This document shows positions 1 through 9,699 of a stretch of DNA of 64,000 nucleotides, in pieces (the stretch's first letter is position 1; each line of letters opens with the position of its first letter). The translations under genes were made by a program, and so were the position numbers. The stretch covers positions 1 to 64,000 of the forward strand of contig NZ_CP041345.1 in the NCBI RefSeq assembly GCF_013265555.1. Reading direction: 5' to 3'. Under the pieces are notes generated by a model that searched no databases, had not been told where the DNA came from, and saw only the letters and a list, made by a program, of their open reading frames with translations. The DNA is from Tenuifilum thalassicum (GTDB taxonomy: Bacteria; Bacteroidota; Bacteroidia; Bacteroidales; Tenuifilaceae).

Positions 1-394
1 ACTATATTAAAATGCATTATTACTGTGGAACCATTATTTTCAAACTCAATTTTATCAGATAATTTTTTCATAAGAAAAACACCTCTTCCAGAAATATTTT
101 CAAGATTTTCTGGTTTAGTAGGATCTGGAATGCTATTTGGATCGAATCCTGGTCCTTGATCCTTTATTGTTATAGTTATTTTTGATTTATCAGCAAATAA
201 CTCGACAATTACTGATTTATTTTCATCTTGTTTGTTACCATGAACTATTGCATTATTTACTCCTTCAATAGAGGCAATTAAAACTTTTCCATATACATCT
301 GGCGATAATATTAGGTTTTCTGTAATTTCGTCAATAGTTTTTCGATTAAACTTATGTGCTCAAGTTTACTCGGTATATTTATAACTCGTTTCAT
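1..394 (-). pseudogene. RsbW-like anti-sigma/serine kinase ATPase, frameshifted and cut by window edge
   Basis: GHKL-type ATPase domain of the RsbW/HATPase_c_2 kind, which in this family binds ATP and phosphorylates or sequesters STAS or sigma-factor partners in the cytoplasm. Reverse-strand translation shows the N-box (EGVNNAIVHGNK), the G1 box (DQGPGFDP) and the G2 box (GRGVFLM); the reading frame runs off the window at base 1. A start ATG at 394-392 gives MKRVINIPSKLEHISLIEK, but this frame hits a stop about 27 codons in, while the ATPase frame continues from KTIDEITENLIL. The switch falls at the five-base T run at 338-342, and one more T would restore a single frame. It lies downstream of the EnvC-like gene in the same direction. 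Either a true single-base deletion or a homopolymer sequencing error; family call good, intactness unknown. Confidence 0.75.
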
Positions 395-484
395 AATAGT
401 AACATTGTTTAATCCTTTTACTTAAATATCTCTCTAAAAGTTTCACAAAATAATATGACAAAATAGAGTTTCTCAAATTAATTA

Positions 485-1669
485 TTAATTGTCAAAATTA
501 ATCCAATTACTTGGATTTTCAGGTTCAGTTTTATTCCATATTTCAAAATGTAAAATATATGTATTATCGTTTTGTTTGAGTACTTTTCCTAAAACTGTAT
601 TACTATCTACAATATTACCAGGTTTGACATACACTACTGATAGGTTAGAATATAATGATAAATAATCACCATGTCGCACTATAATGGCTTTACCCCCATA
701 AGGAATATTAAATACCTTTGATACTTCTCCTTCCTCAACACAATAAACCTTGTAATCATTAACCAATAACAAATCTAGTCCATTATTTTGTATTTTTACA
801 TATTTCAAAACAGGATGTGGCCTTTCTCCAAATTGATTTATTACTGAACATTCCTTAGCTGGTTTTGGTAAATTTCCTTTGTTATTAACAATTTTATTCG
901 TTAATATTTTATAATACTTTCTTTTTCAAGACTTAAGTTTTCGTTTTTCTACGATTCTCTCTTATAATTCTTTCTATCTCTTTTTATTTTATCTAGCTTT
1001 TCTTTATTCTCTTTAATCTCTCTTATTAATTCGTTTCTACGGCTTTCAAATTTTTTGATCGCTATTTTCAAATTTCTCTTTTCATTTTCGATATTATCTA
1101 TAGTTTTTCTTAATTCAATTTCTTTAATTCTTAGTTCCTTTAGTAGTAAAACATAGTTTTCTCTGGCATTTTCTAAATTCTTTTTCATTATCTAAGTTTT
1201 GGACTAATTTGTTATAATAAGATATTAGGCTTTTGTAAAATTTTAGTCGAGCAAATGCTTGATTAAATGAGTTAGAGGAAAGAATAAATAACAAAATTTC
1301 TGTATTTGATTTATTAATCTTTCTGTAGTAAGATTTATATAATTTAATTAATTGCTTTTTATGGTTTTCTATTGAAGATGTTAACGAATCAATAGAATGG
1401 ATTGTATAACTAAGTTTAGTATTTATGTCATTTATCTGACTTTTAATATTATCATGTATCTTGATTTTTAATTTTAGAGTATTTTGTCTTAACCTTAACT
1501 CATTAACAGTAACTTTCTTTGACTTTTGAATTAATTCTAATTGTTTATTATTCTCATTTATAATTTTCTCTAAAACTTGCTTTTGTTTTGCTAAGTCATC
1601 AATTCTATTTTGCCCAAAACTTTGAGCAAAAAAGTAATAATGTAAAAATATAGTAATTGACTTTTTCAT
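485..1669 (-). pseudogene. EnvC-like murein hydrolase activator (coiled coil + LytM), multiply frameshifted
   Basis: Family role: periplasmic EnvC/NlpD-type proteins use a long coiled coil and a degenerate LytM (M23) domain to activate cell-wall amidases at division. Three pieces are visible on the minus strand: an N-terminal signal-like segment and coiled coil (1669 to about 1183), a second coiled-coil piece in another frame (about 1188 to 949), then a LytM domain in a third frame (about 900 to 485) with QFGERPHPVLK, EGEV, IIVRHGDYLSLYSNL and ILHFEIW. The zinc-binding HxxxD is replaced by NNGLD, as in non-catalytic activators. The first frame change sits at the A/T run at 1181-1185, where one base fewer would fuse the frames; a TAG at 949-951 and at least one more indel follow. 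The ATG abuts the dut stop. Lesions may be real decay or errors in homopolymers. Confidence 0.8.
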
Positions 1670-2107
1670 CTATTTTATCCCAGTTGAACCAAATCCTCCT
1701 GCTCCTCTTTCAGTAGAAGATAAACTTTCTACCTGTTCAAATTCAATTCTTTTGTATTCGGCAAATACCATTTGACATATTCTTTCTCCTGGTTCAATTT
1801 TAACAGGTTCATTACTTAGATTTATAATTATTATTCCAATTTCTCCTCTATAATCAGAATCAATTGTGCCAGGAGTATTCAAAATTGAAATTCCTTTTTT
1901 TAAGGCCAAACCACTACGCGGTCTTATTTGAGCTTCTATCCCTTCTGGTAGCTCTATGAAAATTCCTGTAGGAATTAATTTTCTTTCAAAGGGCTTTAAA
2001 ATAATAACAGATGATATATTGGCTTTTAAATCAACACCGCTAGAATGCATAGTTGCATACTCAGGTAGATTGAAGTTTGATTTATTTACAATTTTTACCT
2101 TATACAT
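1670..2107 (-). CDS. dut: dUTP diphosphatase
   Basis: Hydrolyses dUTP to dUMP and pyrophosphate, keeping uracil out of DNA and feeding dTMP synthesis. At 145 residues it is the usual length of the trimeric enzyme and has all five motifs: SSGVDLKA (22-29), [10 protein letters not shown] (63-72), the catalytic block [13 protein letters not shown] (77-89, with the catalytic Asp in TID), GERICQMVF (about 107-115) and the C-terminal glycine-rich arm [10 protein letters not shown] (134-143). Its start overlaps the end of the upstream flippase gene by 8 bases and its stop abuts the EnvC-like ATG, so the three form one minus-strand operon. Confidence 0.97.
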   Translation of the reverse strand: MYKVKIVNKSNFNLPEYATMHSSGVDLKANISSVIILKPFERKLIPTGIFIELPEGIEAQIRPRSGLALKKGISILNTPGTIDSDYRGEIGIIIINLSNEPVKIEPGERICQMVFAEYKRIEFEQVESLSSTERGAGGFGSTGIK

Positions 2108-3551
2108 GTCTTCTAATTAATTTTTCTTTGTAAGCAAATAGTAAAACAAAAATAAATAACAATATGTTAGTTATTATCAATGAAAATATTTCTTTTTTCT
2201 GTATCAAGAAAATAGCTCCTATAAAAATAATAATTGCTAACAAAATTAAATATAAAAATAAGTTTTTCTTTTCTAAAGAAATGTATCCAGATGTTTTTCC
2301 ATCTCTATAACTTAAAAGACTCATTATGGTATATGTGATAAAACGTGATACAGCTGCACCAAAAATACCTATTACTGGAATTAGAATAATATTAGATAGT
2401 ATTGTGGTACCAGATCCAATTAAACTGTATTTCAATCCATAAATTGTTTTATCAGATAACTTATACCAAAATGAAAGATTAAAAAATATACCATAAAAAA
2501 CATTTGCGGCTAACATTATAGGAATAATATATAAAGACTCTCTGTAGTTTTTTCCAATAAAGTATTTTAAGATTGGCAGATTGAAGGTTATGGCAATTGA
2601 AATAACGATGGTAAATATTATAAAGTACTTAAATGATTTAGAAAATAATTCATTGTGATTATCAGATACAGCAGTTTTAAAAAAGAAAGGTTCAGCTGCA
2701 AAGCGGTACATCTGAATAAAAAGTACAAGTAGGACTGAAATTTTTATACAAGCACCATAGATGCCTAAATAGTAAAGGGAATCTAAATCTTTTGGTAGTA
2801 AATATTTTATAAATATTCTATCAAAAGCTTCATTTGTAGTACCAGCAATACCTGCTAAAAGTATTGGAAAAGAATACTTTATTAATTTTATTAGAAGTGA
2901 TTTAGATAAATGTAATGTAGGTAACTTAGCATAAACAAACACTAATATAAGTACAACAATGTTTTGAATTAGATTAGCAACAAAAACGAAATAGAGTGGA
3001 TTTATGTTTCCAATTAATTTGTTAATTACAGACGGATCAATGACCAAATAAAATAATATATTCAAAAGTACATTAATAGCTACACCTATAATTTTAATCA
3101 TTGAAAAAATTATAGGTCTGTTTTGGCTTCTTAATTTAGCGAAAGGTATTGCGGTAATAGCATCAAGTGAAACTATAGCGGCAGCTGTTATTATATAAAT
3201 TGGTAAATAATTAGTTCCAAGAAAATTGGATAAATTAGTAGAAAATATTGTAGAAAGGAAAAAGAATGTTAGGGATAATATTGAGATAAAATAAAATGAG
3301 TTAGAATAAACTTCATCTTTTTTATCGGTGTTCTTATTAATAAATCTGAAAAATCCAGTCTCTAAACCGAAAGTCAGTAAAATTAGTATAAAACTTATAT
3401 ATGCATAAAATTCTGTAATAATACCGTACTGGCGGGGATCAGTTAAAACATTGGTATGAATTGGTACAAGTAAATAATTTAATAGCCTAGGTACTACAGT
3501 ACTAAGGCCATATATAATTGATTGTGAATAAAGTTGTTTTACAGATGACAT
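2100..3551 (-). CDS. Oligosaccharide flippase (Wzx/MATE-like) family membrane protein
   Basis: A 483-residue polytopic inner-membrane protein with roughly 12-14 hydrophobic helices and the N-terminal pattern [20 protein letters not shown] typical of Bacteroidota polysaccharide-biosynthesis flippases. Members move lipid-linked sugars across the inner membrane. No glycosyltransferase cluster surrounds it; instead it heads an operon with dut (8-base overlap) and the EnvC-like gene, an arrangement I recognise from other Bacteroidota, where its substrate is not established. A well-spaced promoter lies just upstream. The base composition is very AT-rich. Family call firm, substrate unknown. Confidence 0.88.
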   Translation of the reverse strand: MSSVKQLYSQSIIYGLSTVVPRLLNYLLVPIHTNVLTDPRQYGIITEFYAYISFILILLTFGLETGFFRFINKNTDKKDEVYSNSFYFISILSLTFFFLSTIFSTNLSNFLGTNYLPIYIITAAAIVSLDAITAIPFAKLRSQNRPIIFSMIKIIGVAINVLLNILFYLVIDPSVINKLIGNINPLYFVFVANLIQNIVVLILVFVYAKLPTLHLSKSLLIKLIKYSFPILLAGIAGTTNEAFDRIFIKYLLPKDLDSLYYLGIYGACIKISVLLVLFIQMYRFAAEPFFFKTAVSDNHNELFSKSFKYFIIFTIVISIAITFNLPILKYFIGKNYRESLYIIPIMLAANVFYGIFFNLSFWYKLSDKTIYGLKYSLIGSGTTILSNIILIPVIGIFGAAVSRFITYTIMSLLSYRDGKTSGYISLEKKNLFLYLILLAIIIFIGAIFLIQKKEIFSLIITNILLFIFVLLFAYKEKLIRRHV

Positions 3552-3570
3552 TTTATTGTTAAAATGAAGT

Positions 3571-3602
3571 CAAAAGTATATTTTTTGATATTTTTGCACA
3601 AA
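3571..3602 (-). promoter_or_regulatory. Bacteroidota-type promoter for the flippase-dut operon
   Basis: Reading the minus strand, a -33 TTTG (complement of 3599-3602) is followed after exactly 20 bases by TACTTTTG (complement of 3571-3578), matching the TTTG / TAnnTTTG primary sigma-factor promoter of this phylum. It lies about 20 bases before the flippase ATG, in a 67-base divergent gap. Confidence 0.6.
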
Positions 3603-3618
3603 TAAAAAGTTCTATATT

Positions 3619-4422
3619 ATGCATAAAAAGTTAATTTACGTAATTATTCCAGTATTTTTTGTATTTATTTCATGTTCAAATAAATATAACGATAATAACA
3701 GATATGTTAAAATATCAACCAGTAAAGGTGAAATAATAGTTAAACTTTATAATGAAACTCCGAAACATACAAATAACTTTATTAAACTTTCAGAAGAAAA
3801 CTTTTTTGATGGTTTAATTTTCCATAGGGTTATCAAAGACTTTGTAATTCAAGGAGGTGATCCAGAAACAAGAAATGCAAAACCTAATGTTCTTTATGGT
3901 GAAAAGGATGCTGGATATTTACTGGAACCAGAAATTATTGATACTATAATTCATAAAAGAGGTGTAATTGCAATGGCTCGAGAAGGAGACGATGTGAACC
4001 CTAATAAATTATCATCTTCCTCACAATTTTATATAGTAGTAGGAAAAACTTATACTAATGATCAACTTGATGAACTTCAAAAAAATTTGAATAAAAAATT
4101 AAGAGATAAAATTGAAAAGAAACTTTATGACTCATTACTTACAGAAAGCAATATTTCAAATACTGATTACCTTACTAGCATTACAAAAAAAGTTAAATTA
4201 TTAACAGATTCTATTTTTAATGCTAATAAAATCATATTCAGCGATAAACAAAGGAAAACTTACACTACAATAGGAGGAGTACCACATTTAGATGGTAATT
4301 ATACAGTATTTGGCGAAGTTGTTGAGGGCTTTGATGTTGTTAAAAAAATTTCGGAAGTTGAAACCGATAACAACGATAGACCGTTGAAAGATATTAAATT
4401 TACAATTTTAGTTATTAAATAG
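3619..4422 (+). CDS. Peptidylprolyl isomerase, cyclophilin type, lipoprotein
   Basis: Catalyses cis-trans isomerisation of prolyl bonds, probably in the periplasm attached to a membrane. A lipoprotein signal ends at FISC (Cys19). The cyclophilin fold is marked by FDGLIFHRVIKDF with the catalytic Arg, VIQGGDPE, SSSSQFYIVVGK and a C-terminal GGVPHLDGNYTVFGEVVEGF. About 70 residues of charged helical sequence are inserted between the two halves (near 137-205), an arrangement common in this phylum. It lies 10 bases before pheS and the two are probably co-transcribed. Confidence 0.92.
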   Translation: MHKKLIYVIIPVFFVFISCSNKYNDNNRYVKISTSKGEIIVKLYNETPKHTNNFIKLSEENFFDGLIFHRVIKDFVIQGGDPETRNAKPNVLYGEKDAGYLLEPEIIDTIIHKRGVIAMAREGDDVNPNKLSSSSQFYIVVGKTYTNDQLDELQKNLNKKLRDKIEKKLYDSLLTESNISNTDYLTSITKKVKLLTDSIFNANKIIFSDKQRKTYTTIGGVPHLDGNYTVFGEVVEGFDVVKKISEVETDNNDRPLKDIKFTILVIK

Positions 4423-4432
4423 ATTTAAGGCA

Positions 4433-5449
4433 ATGGATTTGAAAATTTCAGAAATTAGGGAAAGGTTTAATAATCTAAATCCTAAAAGTAGAGAGGATCT
4501 TGAAAAAATCAGAATTGAATTTCTTGGTCGTAATGGACATGTTACTAAACTTTTTGAAGAATTTAAATCGATACCTTCTGAACTTAAAAGGGAATTTGGT
4601 AAGGGTTTAAATACTTTAAAAACTGAAATTCAAAATAAAATACAGGAATGGAAGTCTGAAATTGAATCGAATTCAACTTCAAATGTAGATATAGACATTA
4701 CTCTACAAGAATATCCTATATCATTTGGAAGCCGTCATCCAATATCATTAGTTAAAAATGAATTAATAGAAATATTCAAATATTTAGGATTTACTGTATA
4801 CGAAGGTCCAGAAATTGAGGATGATTGGCATGTTTTTTCTGCACTTAATTTCCCTGAAGAACATCCAGCAAGAGACATGCAGGATACATTCTTTATTACT
4901 AAAGGACCAGATGTTCTTTTAAGAACACATACATCATCTGTGCAAGTTCGAAGCATGGAAAAAGAAGATTTACCTATTAGGGTTATTTGCCCTGGTAGAG
5001 TTTTCAGAAACGAAGCAATTTCTGCAAGGGCTCACTGTATATTCCACCAAATAGAGGGTCTTTACATCGATAAAAATGTTTCATTTGCTGATCTTAAGCA
5101 AACTCTTTTATACTTTGCAAAAGAGATGTTTGGTACTGATACTAAAATTCGTTTACGTCCTTCGTATTTTCCTTTTACTGAACCTTCTGCAGAAATGGAT
5201 GTAAGCTGTAAATTATGTGGTGGTAAAGGTTGCTCTGTATGCAAATACACAGGTTGGTTAGAAGTTCTTGGTTGCGGTATGGTTGATCCTAATGTACTAG
5301 AACTTAATGGTATTGATAGTAAAAAATATTCTGGATTTGCTTTTGGCATGGGTATTGAACGAATAGCAATGCTTAAATATCAAGTGAAGGATCTTAGACT
5401 TTACTTTGAAAACGATGTTCGATTTCTTAACCAATTTAAGAACTGGTAA
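4433..5449 (+). CDS. pheS: Phenylalanine--tRNA ligase alpha subunit
   Basis: Catalytic subunit of the alpha2-beta2 class II synthetase charging tRNA-Phe. The 338-residue protein has an N-terminal coiled coil (about 1-85) for tRNA contact, motif 2 around RVFRNEAISARAH and motif 3 GFAFGMGIERIAMLKY at the C-terminus. A Cys-rich insert (CKLCGGKGCSVCKYTGW) is a feature I associate with PheS of Bacteroidota and some other groups and may hold a metal. pheT is not in the window, so the two subunits are encoded apart. It is followed after 2 bases by the Crp/Fnr regulator. Confidence 0.97.
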   Translation: MDLKISEIRERFNNLNPKSREDLEKIRIEFLGRNGHVTKLFEEFKSIPSELKREFGKGLNTLKTEIQNKIQEWKSEIESNSTSNVDIDITLQEYPISFGSRHPISLVKNELIEIFKYLGFTVYEGPEIEDDWHVFSALNFPEEHPARDMQDTFFITKGPDVLLRTHTSSVQVRSMEKEDLPIRVICPGRVFRNEAISARAHCIFHQIEGLYIDKNVSFADLKQTLLYFAKEMFGTDTKIRLRPSYFPFTEPSAEMDVSCKLCGGKGCSVCKYTGWLEVLGCGMVDPNVLELNGIDSKKYSGFAFGMGIERIAMLKYQVKDLRLYFENDVRFLNQFKNW

Positions 5450-5451
5450 CT

Positions 5452-6144
5452 ATGAGTGAACAAAACGAATCCTGTATAAGTGCTAGCTTTCCTATATTCA
5501 AATCGTTAACAAAGGAAGAATTAGAACTTCTTAATTCAAACATTAAGTGTAATACGTATAGGAAAGGTGAAATTATATATAGGGAAAGTAGTAGAATTAA
5601 TGGCATTTATTGTGTAAAGAAAGGAATACTAAAAATTTATAAAACCGGAATTGATTCTAAACCACAGATAGTTGCTTTTGCTATTAAAGGCGATATTACT
5701 GGATATAGATCTGTTTTGAGCAATGAAGTTGCTTGCACTACTGCAGAAATAATCGAAGAATCTGAAATTTGTTTTATTCCATCAAGTATAATTTTCTCAT
5801 TAATTAAAAGTAATAACGATTTTGCTTTATCATTAATTCAACTTACCTGTAGAGAACTAGATCAAGCCAATATTTTTATAAAAGATATAGCTCAAAAGAC
5901 AGTTAGACAGCGACTTGCTGAAATTTTATTAATGCTTCAGGATACATTTAAAACTGATGAAGAAGGTTTTATAGCAGTTCACCTAACACGCGAAGATATA
6001 TCCAGTATAGTTGGTACAGCAACTGAATCAGTTATTAGAATTTTGAGCGAGTTTAAGAACGAAAACTTGATTTCTATTAAAGGTAAAAAGATCAAGATTA
6101 ACGATTCTAAAAAGATGAAATTAATTTCGGATTCTATTTATTAG
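5452..6144 (+). CDS. Crp/Fnr family transcriptional regulator
   Basis: A 230-residue DNA-binding regulator with an N-terminal cyclic-nucleotide-like beta-roll sensor (about 10-130; FPIFKSLTKEELELLN, YRKGEIIYRE), a dimerisation helix (about 130-160), and a winged helix-turn-helix (HLTREDISSIVGTATESVIR, about 176-196). There is no four-cysteine FNR iron-sulfur set; the only N-terminal Cys is in ESCIS, so the signal sensed is unknown. It starts 2 bases after pheS, and its stop codon directly abuts the stop of convergent ruvB with no room for a terminator. Confidence 0.9.
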   Translation: MSEQNESCISASFPIFKSLTKEELELLNSNIKCNTYRKGEIIYRESSRINGIYCVKKGILKIYKTGIDSKPQIVAFAIKGDITGYRSVLSNEVACTTAEIIEESEICFIPSSIIFSLIKSNNDFALSLIQLTCRELDQANIFIKDIAQKTVRQRLAEILLMLQDTFKTDEEGFIAVHLTREDISSIVGTATESVIRILSEFKNENLISIKGKKIKINDSKKMKLISDSIY

Positions 6145-7143
6145 CTAAAAAAGTTTTCCTTGCTCAGGAAATTTTACTTTATTAAGATGCTTATAAGCTA
6201 AATCGGTTACTTCTCTTCCTCGAGGAGTTCTTTTTATAAAACCTTCCTTTATTAAGAAAGGTTCATAAACCTCCTCAATTGTACCTGCATCTTCGCCAAC
6301 TGCAGTTGCAATAGTATTTAATCCTACGGGTCCACCATGAAATTTTTCAATTATTGTTAGTAAAATTTTATTGTCCATTTCATCGAGTCCTCTAGAATCG
6401 ATTTTAAGAGCATTTAAGGCCTCTTTAGCTATTTCAATATCAATATAACCATTACCTAGGACTTGAGCAAAATCTCGTACTCTTCTGAGCAAAGCATTTG
6501 CAATTCTTGGGGTTCCCCTACTACGCAATGCAATTTCTTGTGCAGCATTATCTGCTATTTCAATATTCAAAATATTTGCAGAGCGCTTTATAATGTTTTT
6601 TAGAATATCTATGTTATAGTATTCTAACAAAAATTTAATTCCAAATCTAGCACGTAACGGACTTGTCAATAATCCACTTCTAGTAGTAGCACCAATAAGC
6701 GTAAAAGGATTTAATTCAATTTGTATAGAACGTGCGCTTGGTCCTTTGTCTATTATTATATCAATCTTGTAATCTTCCATTGCTGAGTATAAATACTCTT
6801 CAACAATTGGACTTAATCTATGGATTTCATCAATAAAAAGGATATCAAATGGTTCCAGGTTAGTAAGCAAGCCTGCTAAATCGCCAGGTTTTTCTAGAAC
6901 AGGACCAGAAGTAGTTTTTATTGAAACGCCTAATTCATTTGCAATAATATTGGCAAGTGTAGTCTTTCCTAGTCCAGGAGGACCATGTAAAAGGACATGG
7001 TCAAGGGCTTCATTCCGTAATTTTGCTGCTTTTACGAAAATTTTCAAATTTTTTACAACATCTTCTTGACCGCTAAATTGCTCAAATTCAACAGGTCGTA
7101 TATTATTCTCAAAATCTTTATCTATGTTTACCTTTTCATTCAT
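6145..7143 (-). CDS. ruvB: Holliday junction branch migration helicase RuvB
   Basis: AAA+ motor that drives branch migration of Holliday junctions together with RuvA and RuvC. The 332-residue protein is of normal length and has Walker [10 protein letters not shown] (54-62), Walker B ILFIDEIH (101-108), sensor 1 GATTRSGLL (151-159), the arginine-finger region SPLRARFG (161-168) and the C-terminal winged helix with TPRGREVT. The start overlaps the nadA stop by one base (TAATG), so translation is probably coupled. ruvA and ruvC are not in this window. Confidence 0.98.
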   Translation of the reverse strand: MNEKVNIDKDFENNIRPVEFEQFSGQEDVVKNLKIFVKAAKLRNEALDHVLLHGPPGLGKTTLANIIANELGVSIKTTSGPVLEKPGDLAGLLTNLEPFDILFIDEIHRLSPIVEEYLYSAMEDYKIDIIIDKGPSARSIQIELNPFTLIGATTRSGLLTSPLRARFGIKFLLEYYNIDILKNIIKRSANILNIEIADNAAQEIALRSRGTPRIANALLRRVRDFAQVLGNGYIDIEIAKEALNALKIDSRGLDEMDNKILLTIIEKFHGGPVGLNTIATAVGEDAGTIEEVYEPFLIKEGFIKRTPRGREVTDLAYKHLNKVKFPEQGKLF

Positions 7144-8126
7144 TACTTAATGGCTATCATTCTTTCAATAGGTAACCTTGCTCTTTTAATAATATCTTCA
7201 GGTAATTCTATGGTAGGATATTCATACTTTAAGCTAAAATATAACTTTTTAAGATTTATCATTTTCATAAATGAACAATCATTACAACCGCAAGTTGAAT
7301 CCTCGGGAGGTGCAGGAATAAAATTCTTACTTGGATTTTTAAGTTTCATTTGATGGATTACACCATATTCTGTTGCAACAATATATGACATTGAGTCATC
7401 ATTAGCAGTATAATCAATCAGTTGGGAAGTTGAACCAATATAATCAGCTAATAGCAAGACAGTTTTTTGACATTCAGGGTGTGCTATAATTTTTGCATGA
7501 GGGTTCTCTTTTTTAAGCTGAACAAGTTTCTCAAGAGAGAATCTCTGGTGAACATGGCAAAAACCATCCCAAATGAGCATATTCTCACGCTTGAGCTTAT
7601 TTTTAATATAATTTCCTAAATTTCTATCTGGAGCAAGTATTATTGGCTTATCTTCAGGAATCGACTTTATTACATTTACCGCATTCGAGGAAGTACAACA
7701 AATATCAGAAATGGTTTTAATATCTGCATTCGTATTTACATATGTTACAACAGTGTGGTCGGGATGTTTATCAACAAAATCTTTAAATTTGTCATATGGA
7801 CATGAATCTGCAAGACTGCAACCGGCATTCATATCGGGTAATATAACTTTTGCATCGGGGACTAAAATCTTAGTAGTTTCACCCATAAACTTAACACCAG
7901 CAAAAACTATTAACTTATTACTGAGAGATTTTGCTTTTACAGCTAAAGCCAAGCTATCACCTACAAAGTCAGCTATATCTTGAATTTCTGGATTCTGATA
8001 GTAGTGGGCTAGTATAACGGCGTTCTTTTCTTTTCTAAGCCTATTTATTTCCTCAACCAAATCAATATCTGAATCAAGAGGCAAATCGATAAATCCTAAC
8101 TTATCAACAGTTTCTTTATTTATCAT
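7143..8126 (-). CDS. nadA: Quinolinate synthase NadA
   Basis: Condenses iminoaspartate with dihydroxyacetone phosphate to make quinolinate in de novo NAD synthesis; an oxygen-sensitive [4Fe-4S] enzyme. The 327-residue protein carries the three conserved cluster cysteines in [22 protein letters not shown] and the C-terminal CGCNDC, plus the substrate-binding [10 protein letters not shown] near residue 41. nadB and nadC are not in the window. It is the first gene of a minus-strand pair with ruvB, and its upstream gap is the candidate replication origin. Confidence 0.97.
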   Translation of the reverse strand: MINKETVDKLGFIDLPLDSDIDLVEEINRLRKEKNAVILAHYYQNPEIQDIADFVGDSLALAVKAKSLSNKLIVFAGVKFMGETTKILVPDAKVILPDMNAGCSLADSCPYDKFKDFVDKHPDHTVVTYVNTNADIKTISDICCTSSNAVNVIKSIPEDKPIILAPDRNLGNYIKNKLKRENMLIWDGFCHVHQRFSLEKLVQLKKENPHAKIIAHPECQKTVLLLADYIGSTSQLIDYTANDDSMSYIVATEYGVIHQMKLKNPSKNFIPAPPEDSTCGCNDCSFMKMINLKKLYFSLKYEYPTIELPEDIIKRARLPIERMIAIK

Positions 8127-8533
8127 ATAAATTAAAAATTTTTAAAAAATTAAAATAAAAATGATGATAATAATATGCTGTTACTTAGTTCATAAATTTT
8201 ACCAATAAGGTCTTGCAAAATTGGTTATTAAAAAGAAGAAAACAAATTATCAACAAGGTAATAATTTCAAAAAGATGTAAATCAGTGAAATATGAATTTT
8301 TTTAACAGCTGTTAATATCATAATTTGTTAAAAATTTATACTTTATCCATATGTTGAAAACAACCAAAAATGGGTTTGATAAATAATATAGAGAAAGCGA
8401 GTAAGTTTTTTGGTCATGATAAAAAAAGTGTTATATGGTGTTGGCATGATATGTGTCAAGCAATATGTGTTATAACTTATCAACAAAGATTTAACTCATT
8501 ATCCACAAATAGCTAAACGTTATAAGAAAGCTT
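8127..8533. other. Candidate chromosomal replication origin (DnaA-box cluster)
   Basis: This 407-base AT-rich gap between divergent genes contains no plausible gene. It holds DnaA-box-like 9-mers all in the same direction: TTATCAACA (8247-8255), TTATCCATA (8343-8351), TTATCAACA (8477-8485) and a perfect consensus TTATCCACA (8499-8507), plus a reverse-strand near-match (TTTTCAACA, complement of 8352-8360). A perfect 14-base palindrome TTAACAGCTGTTAA sits at 8302-8315. Genes point mostly away from this gap on both sides (left: 6 of 9 on the minus strand; right: roughly 35 of 54 on the plus strand). dnaA is not adjacent, so the call rests on boxes, composition and gene direction. Confidence 0.55.
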
Positions 8534-8569
8534 TTGTTTATTTTTGATGTTAAAAGTAACAGTATAATT

Positions 8570-9649
8570 ATGAGGTATTTTCTAAAAGTGACGCTTGCTT
8601 TAGTGGCTGTTAGTCAGTTTTTTTGCATCAATGGTTTTGGGCATAACAGCGATACGCTAAAAGCGCAAAGGTATTTTATTGCTTTACCAGTTGCATTTTA
8701 TGGCGAAGAAACAAGTTGGGGTGGAGGTATTTCTGGCGCTTATTATTTTAGGTGTAAGAATAGTAGAGTGTCATTAGTTCAAGGAACAGCGCTATATACT
8801 TTAAAAAATCAAGTAAGTCTATGGATATCGCCAAAAATATATACTAAGGATGAAACAGCTTTTTATTCGGGTCATATAAAAGCTAACCATTTTCCTAACA
8901 AGTTTTTTGGAATAGGTAGAAATACTGCAGATTCACTTGAAGAGAACTATACATCAAATGATTTTTCAGTTCTACTTGAGCGACAAAAAATTCTTTTTGG
9001 AAGAATTATGGTTGGAATGCAAGGGAATTTTAGCTACTACAGTACAGATGATTATAAGGCAACTGGAGCTCTTGCAACGAATATTTCTGGTGTAAAAGAA
9101 AAGATGAGAAATGGTTTAGGTGTAGTATTGACATGGGAAAATCGCGAAAATCAGTTTTATCCATTTATTGGAGAGTTTTATAAGGTATCGTTAATGGTTT
9201 ACAGTAAGATTTTTGGTAGTGAGCTAAATTTTACGCAGCTAAAAATCGACTTAAGAAATTATTACAACATTTTTGACGAGCATGTTTTTGCACTACAATT
9301 TTTGGCAAATTTATCTTGGGGAAATGTACCATTTCAGCAAATGCCAATGCTTGGTGGTGCCGATGTGATGCGAGGGTACTATCAAGGTCGATACAGAGAT
9401 AAAGCAATGGCATGTGTACAGGGAGAATACCGATTTCCAATATATAAGTGGTTGAAGGGAACATTTTTTGGAAGTGTTGGTGATGTAGCACCCTATTTTG
9501 ACAAGTTAGATATAGCCAGGTCTAAGGTTGCATATGGAGGTGGGTTAAGAATACGTGTTAACCCTTTACGAGTAAACCTGCGTTTAGACGCGGCGTATAG
9601 CGATAGAAATGAATTTGCCTATTACTTTACTGTAACGGAAGCTTTCTAA
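8570..9649 (+). CDS. BamA/TamA (Omp85)-like outer membrane beta-barrel protein
   Basis: Outer-membrane protein with the Omp85/surface-antigen D15 type barrel end: MLGGADVMRGYYQGRYRD followed by GEYRFPI and a closing aromatic strand (AYYFTVTEAF). I place the start at the ATG at 8570 because it begins a clear signal peptide (MRYFLKVTLALVAVSQFF); an upstream in-frame ATG at 8534 would put 12 polar residues before it. At about 359 residues it is a bare barrel with no POTRA domains, so a role in BAM-like insertion is not implied; related proteins are annotated only as outer-membrane assembly-like factors. It is monocistronic and ends in a bidirectional terminator. Confidence 0.82.
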   Translation: MRYFLKVTLALVAVSQFFCINGFGHNSDTLKAQRYFIALPVAFYGEETSWGGGISGAYYFRCKNSRVSLVQGTALYTLKNQVSLWISPKIYTKDETAFYSGHIKANHFPNKFFGIGRNTADSLEENYTSNDFSVLLERQKILFGRIMVGMQGNFSYYSTDDYKATGALATNISGVKEKMRNGLGVVLTWENRENQFYPFIGEFYKVSLMVYSKIFGSELNFTQLKIDLRNYYNIFDEHVFALQFLANLSWGNVPFQQMPMLGGADVMRGYYQGRYRDKAMACVQGEYRFPIYKWLKGTFFGSVGDVAPYFDKLDIARSKVAYGGGLRIRVNPLRVNLRLDAAYSDRNEFAYYFTVTEAF

Positions 9650-9652
9650 TAA

Positions 9653-9682
9653 AAAAGCTCACCTGTTAAAAGGTGAGCTTTT
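9653..9682. terminator. Bidirectional rho-independent terminator
   Basis: Perfect 12-base inverted repeat (AAAAGCTCACCT / AGGTGAGCTTTT) with a 6-base loop between the convergent outer-membrane barrel gene and the aminopeptidase gene; it ends in T runs on both strands. Confidence 0.9.
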
Positions 9683-9699
9683 ATTAGCGAATAAAAGGA

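Noticed and set aside
3589-3596. TATTTTTG as -7 element for the cyclophilin gene
   Set aside because: Matches TAnnTTTG, but no TTTG is found 19-20 bases upstream, so it is not listed as a promoter.
8127-8533. Small RNA or tRNA in the nadA upstream gap
   Set aside because: No cloverleaf or conserved RNA core is visible; the DnaA-box reading explains the sequence better.
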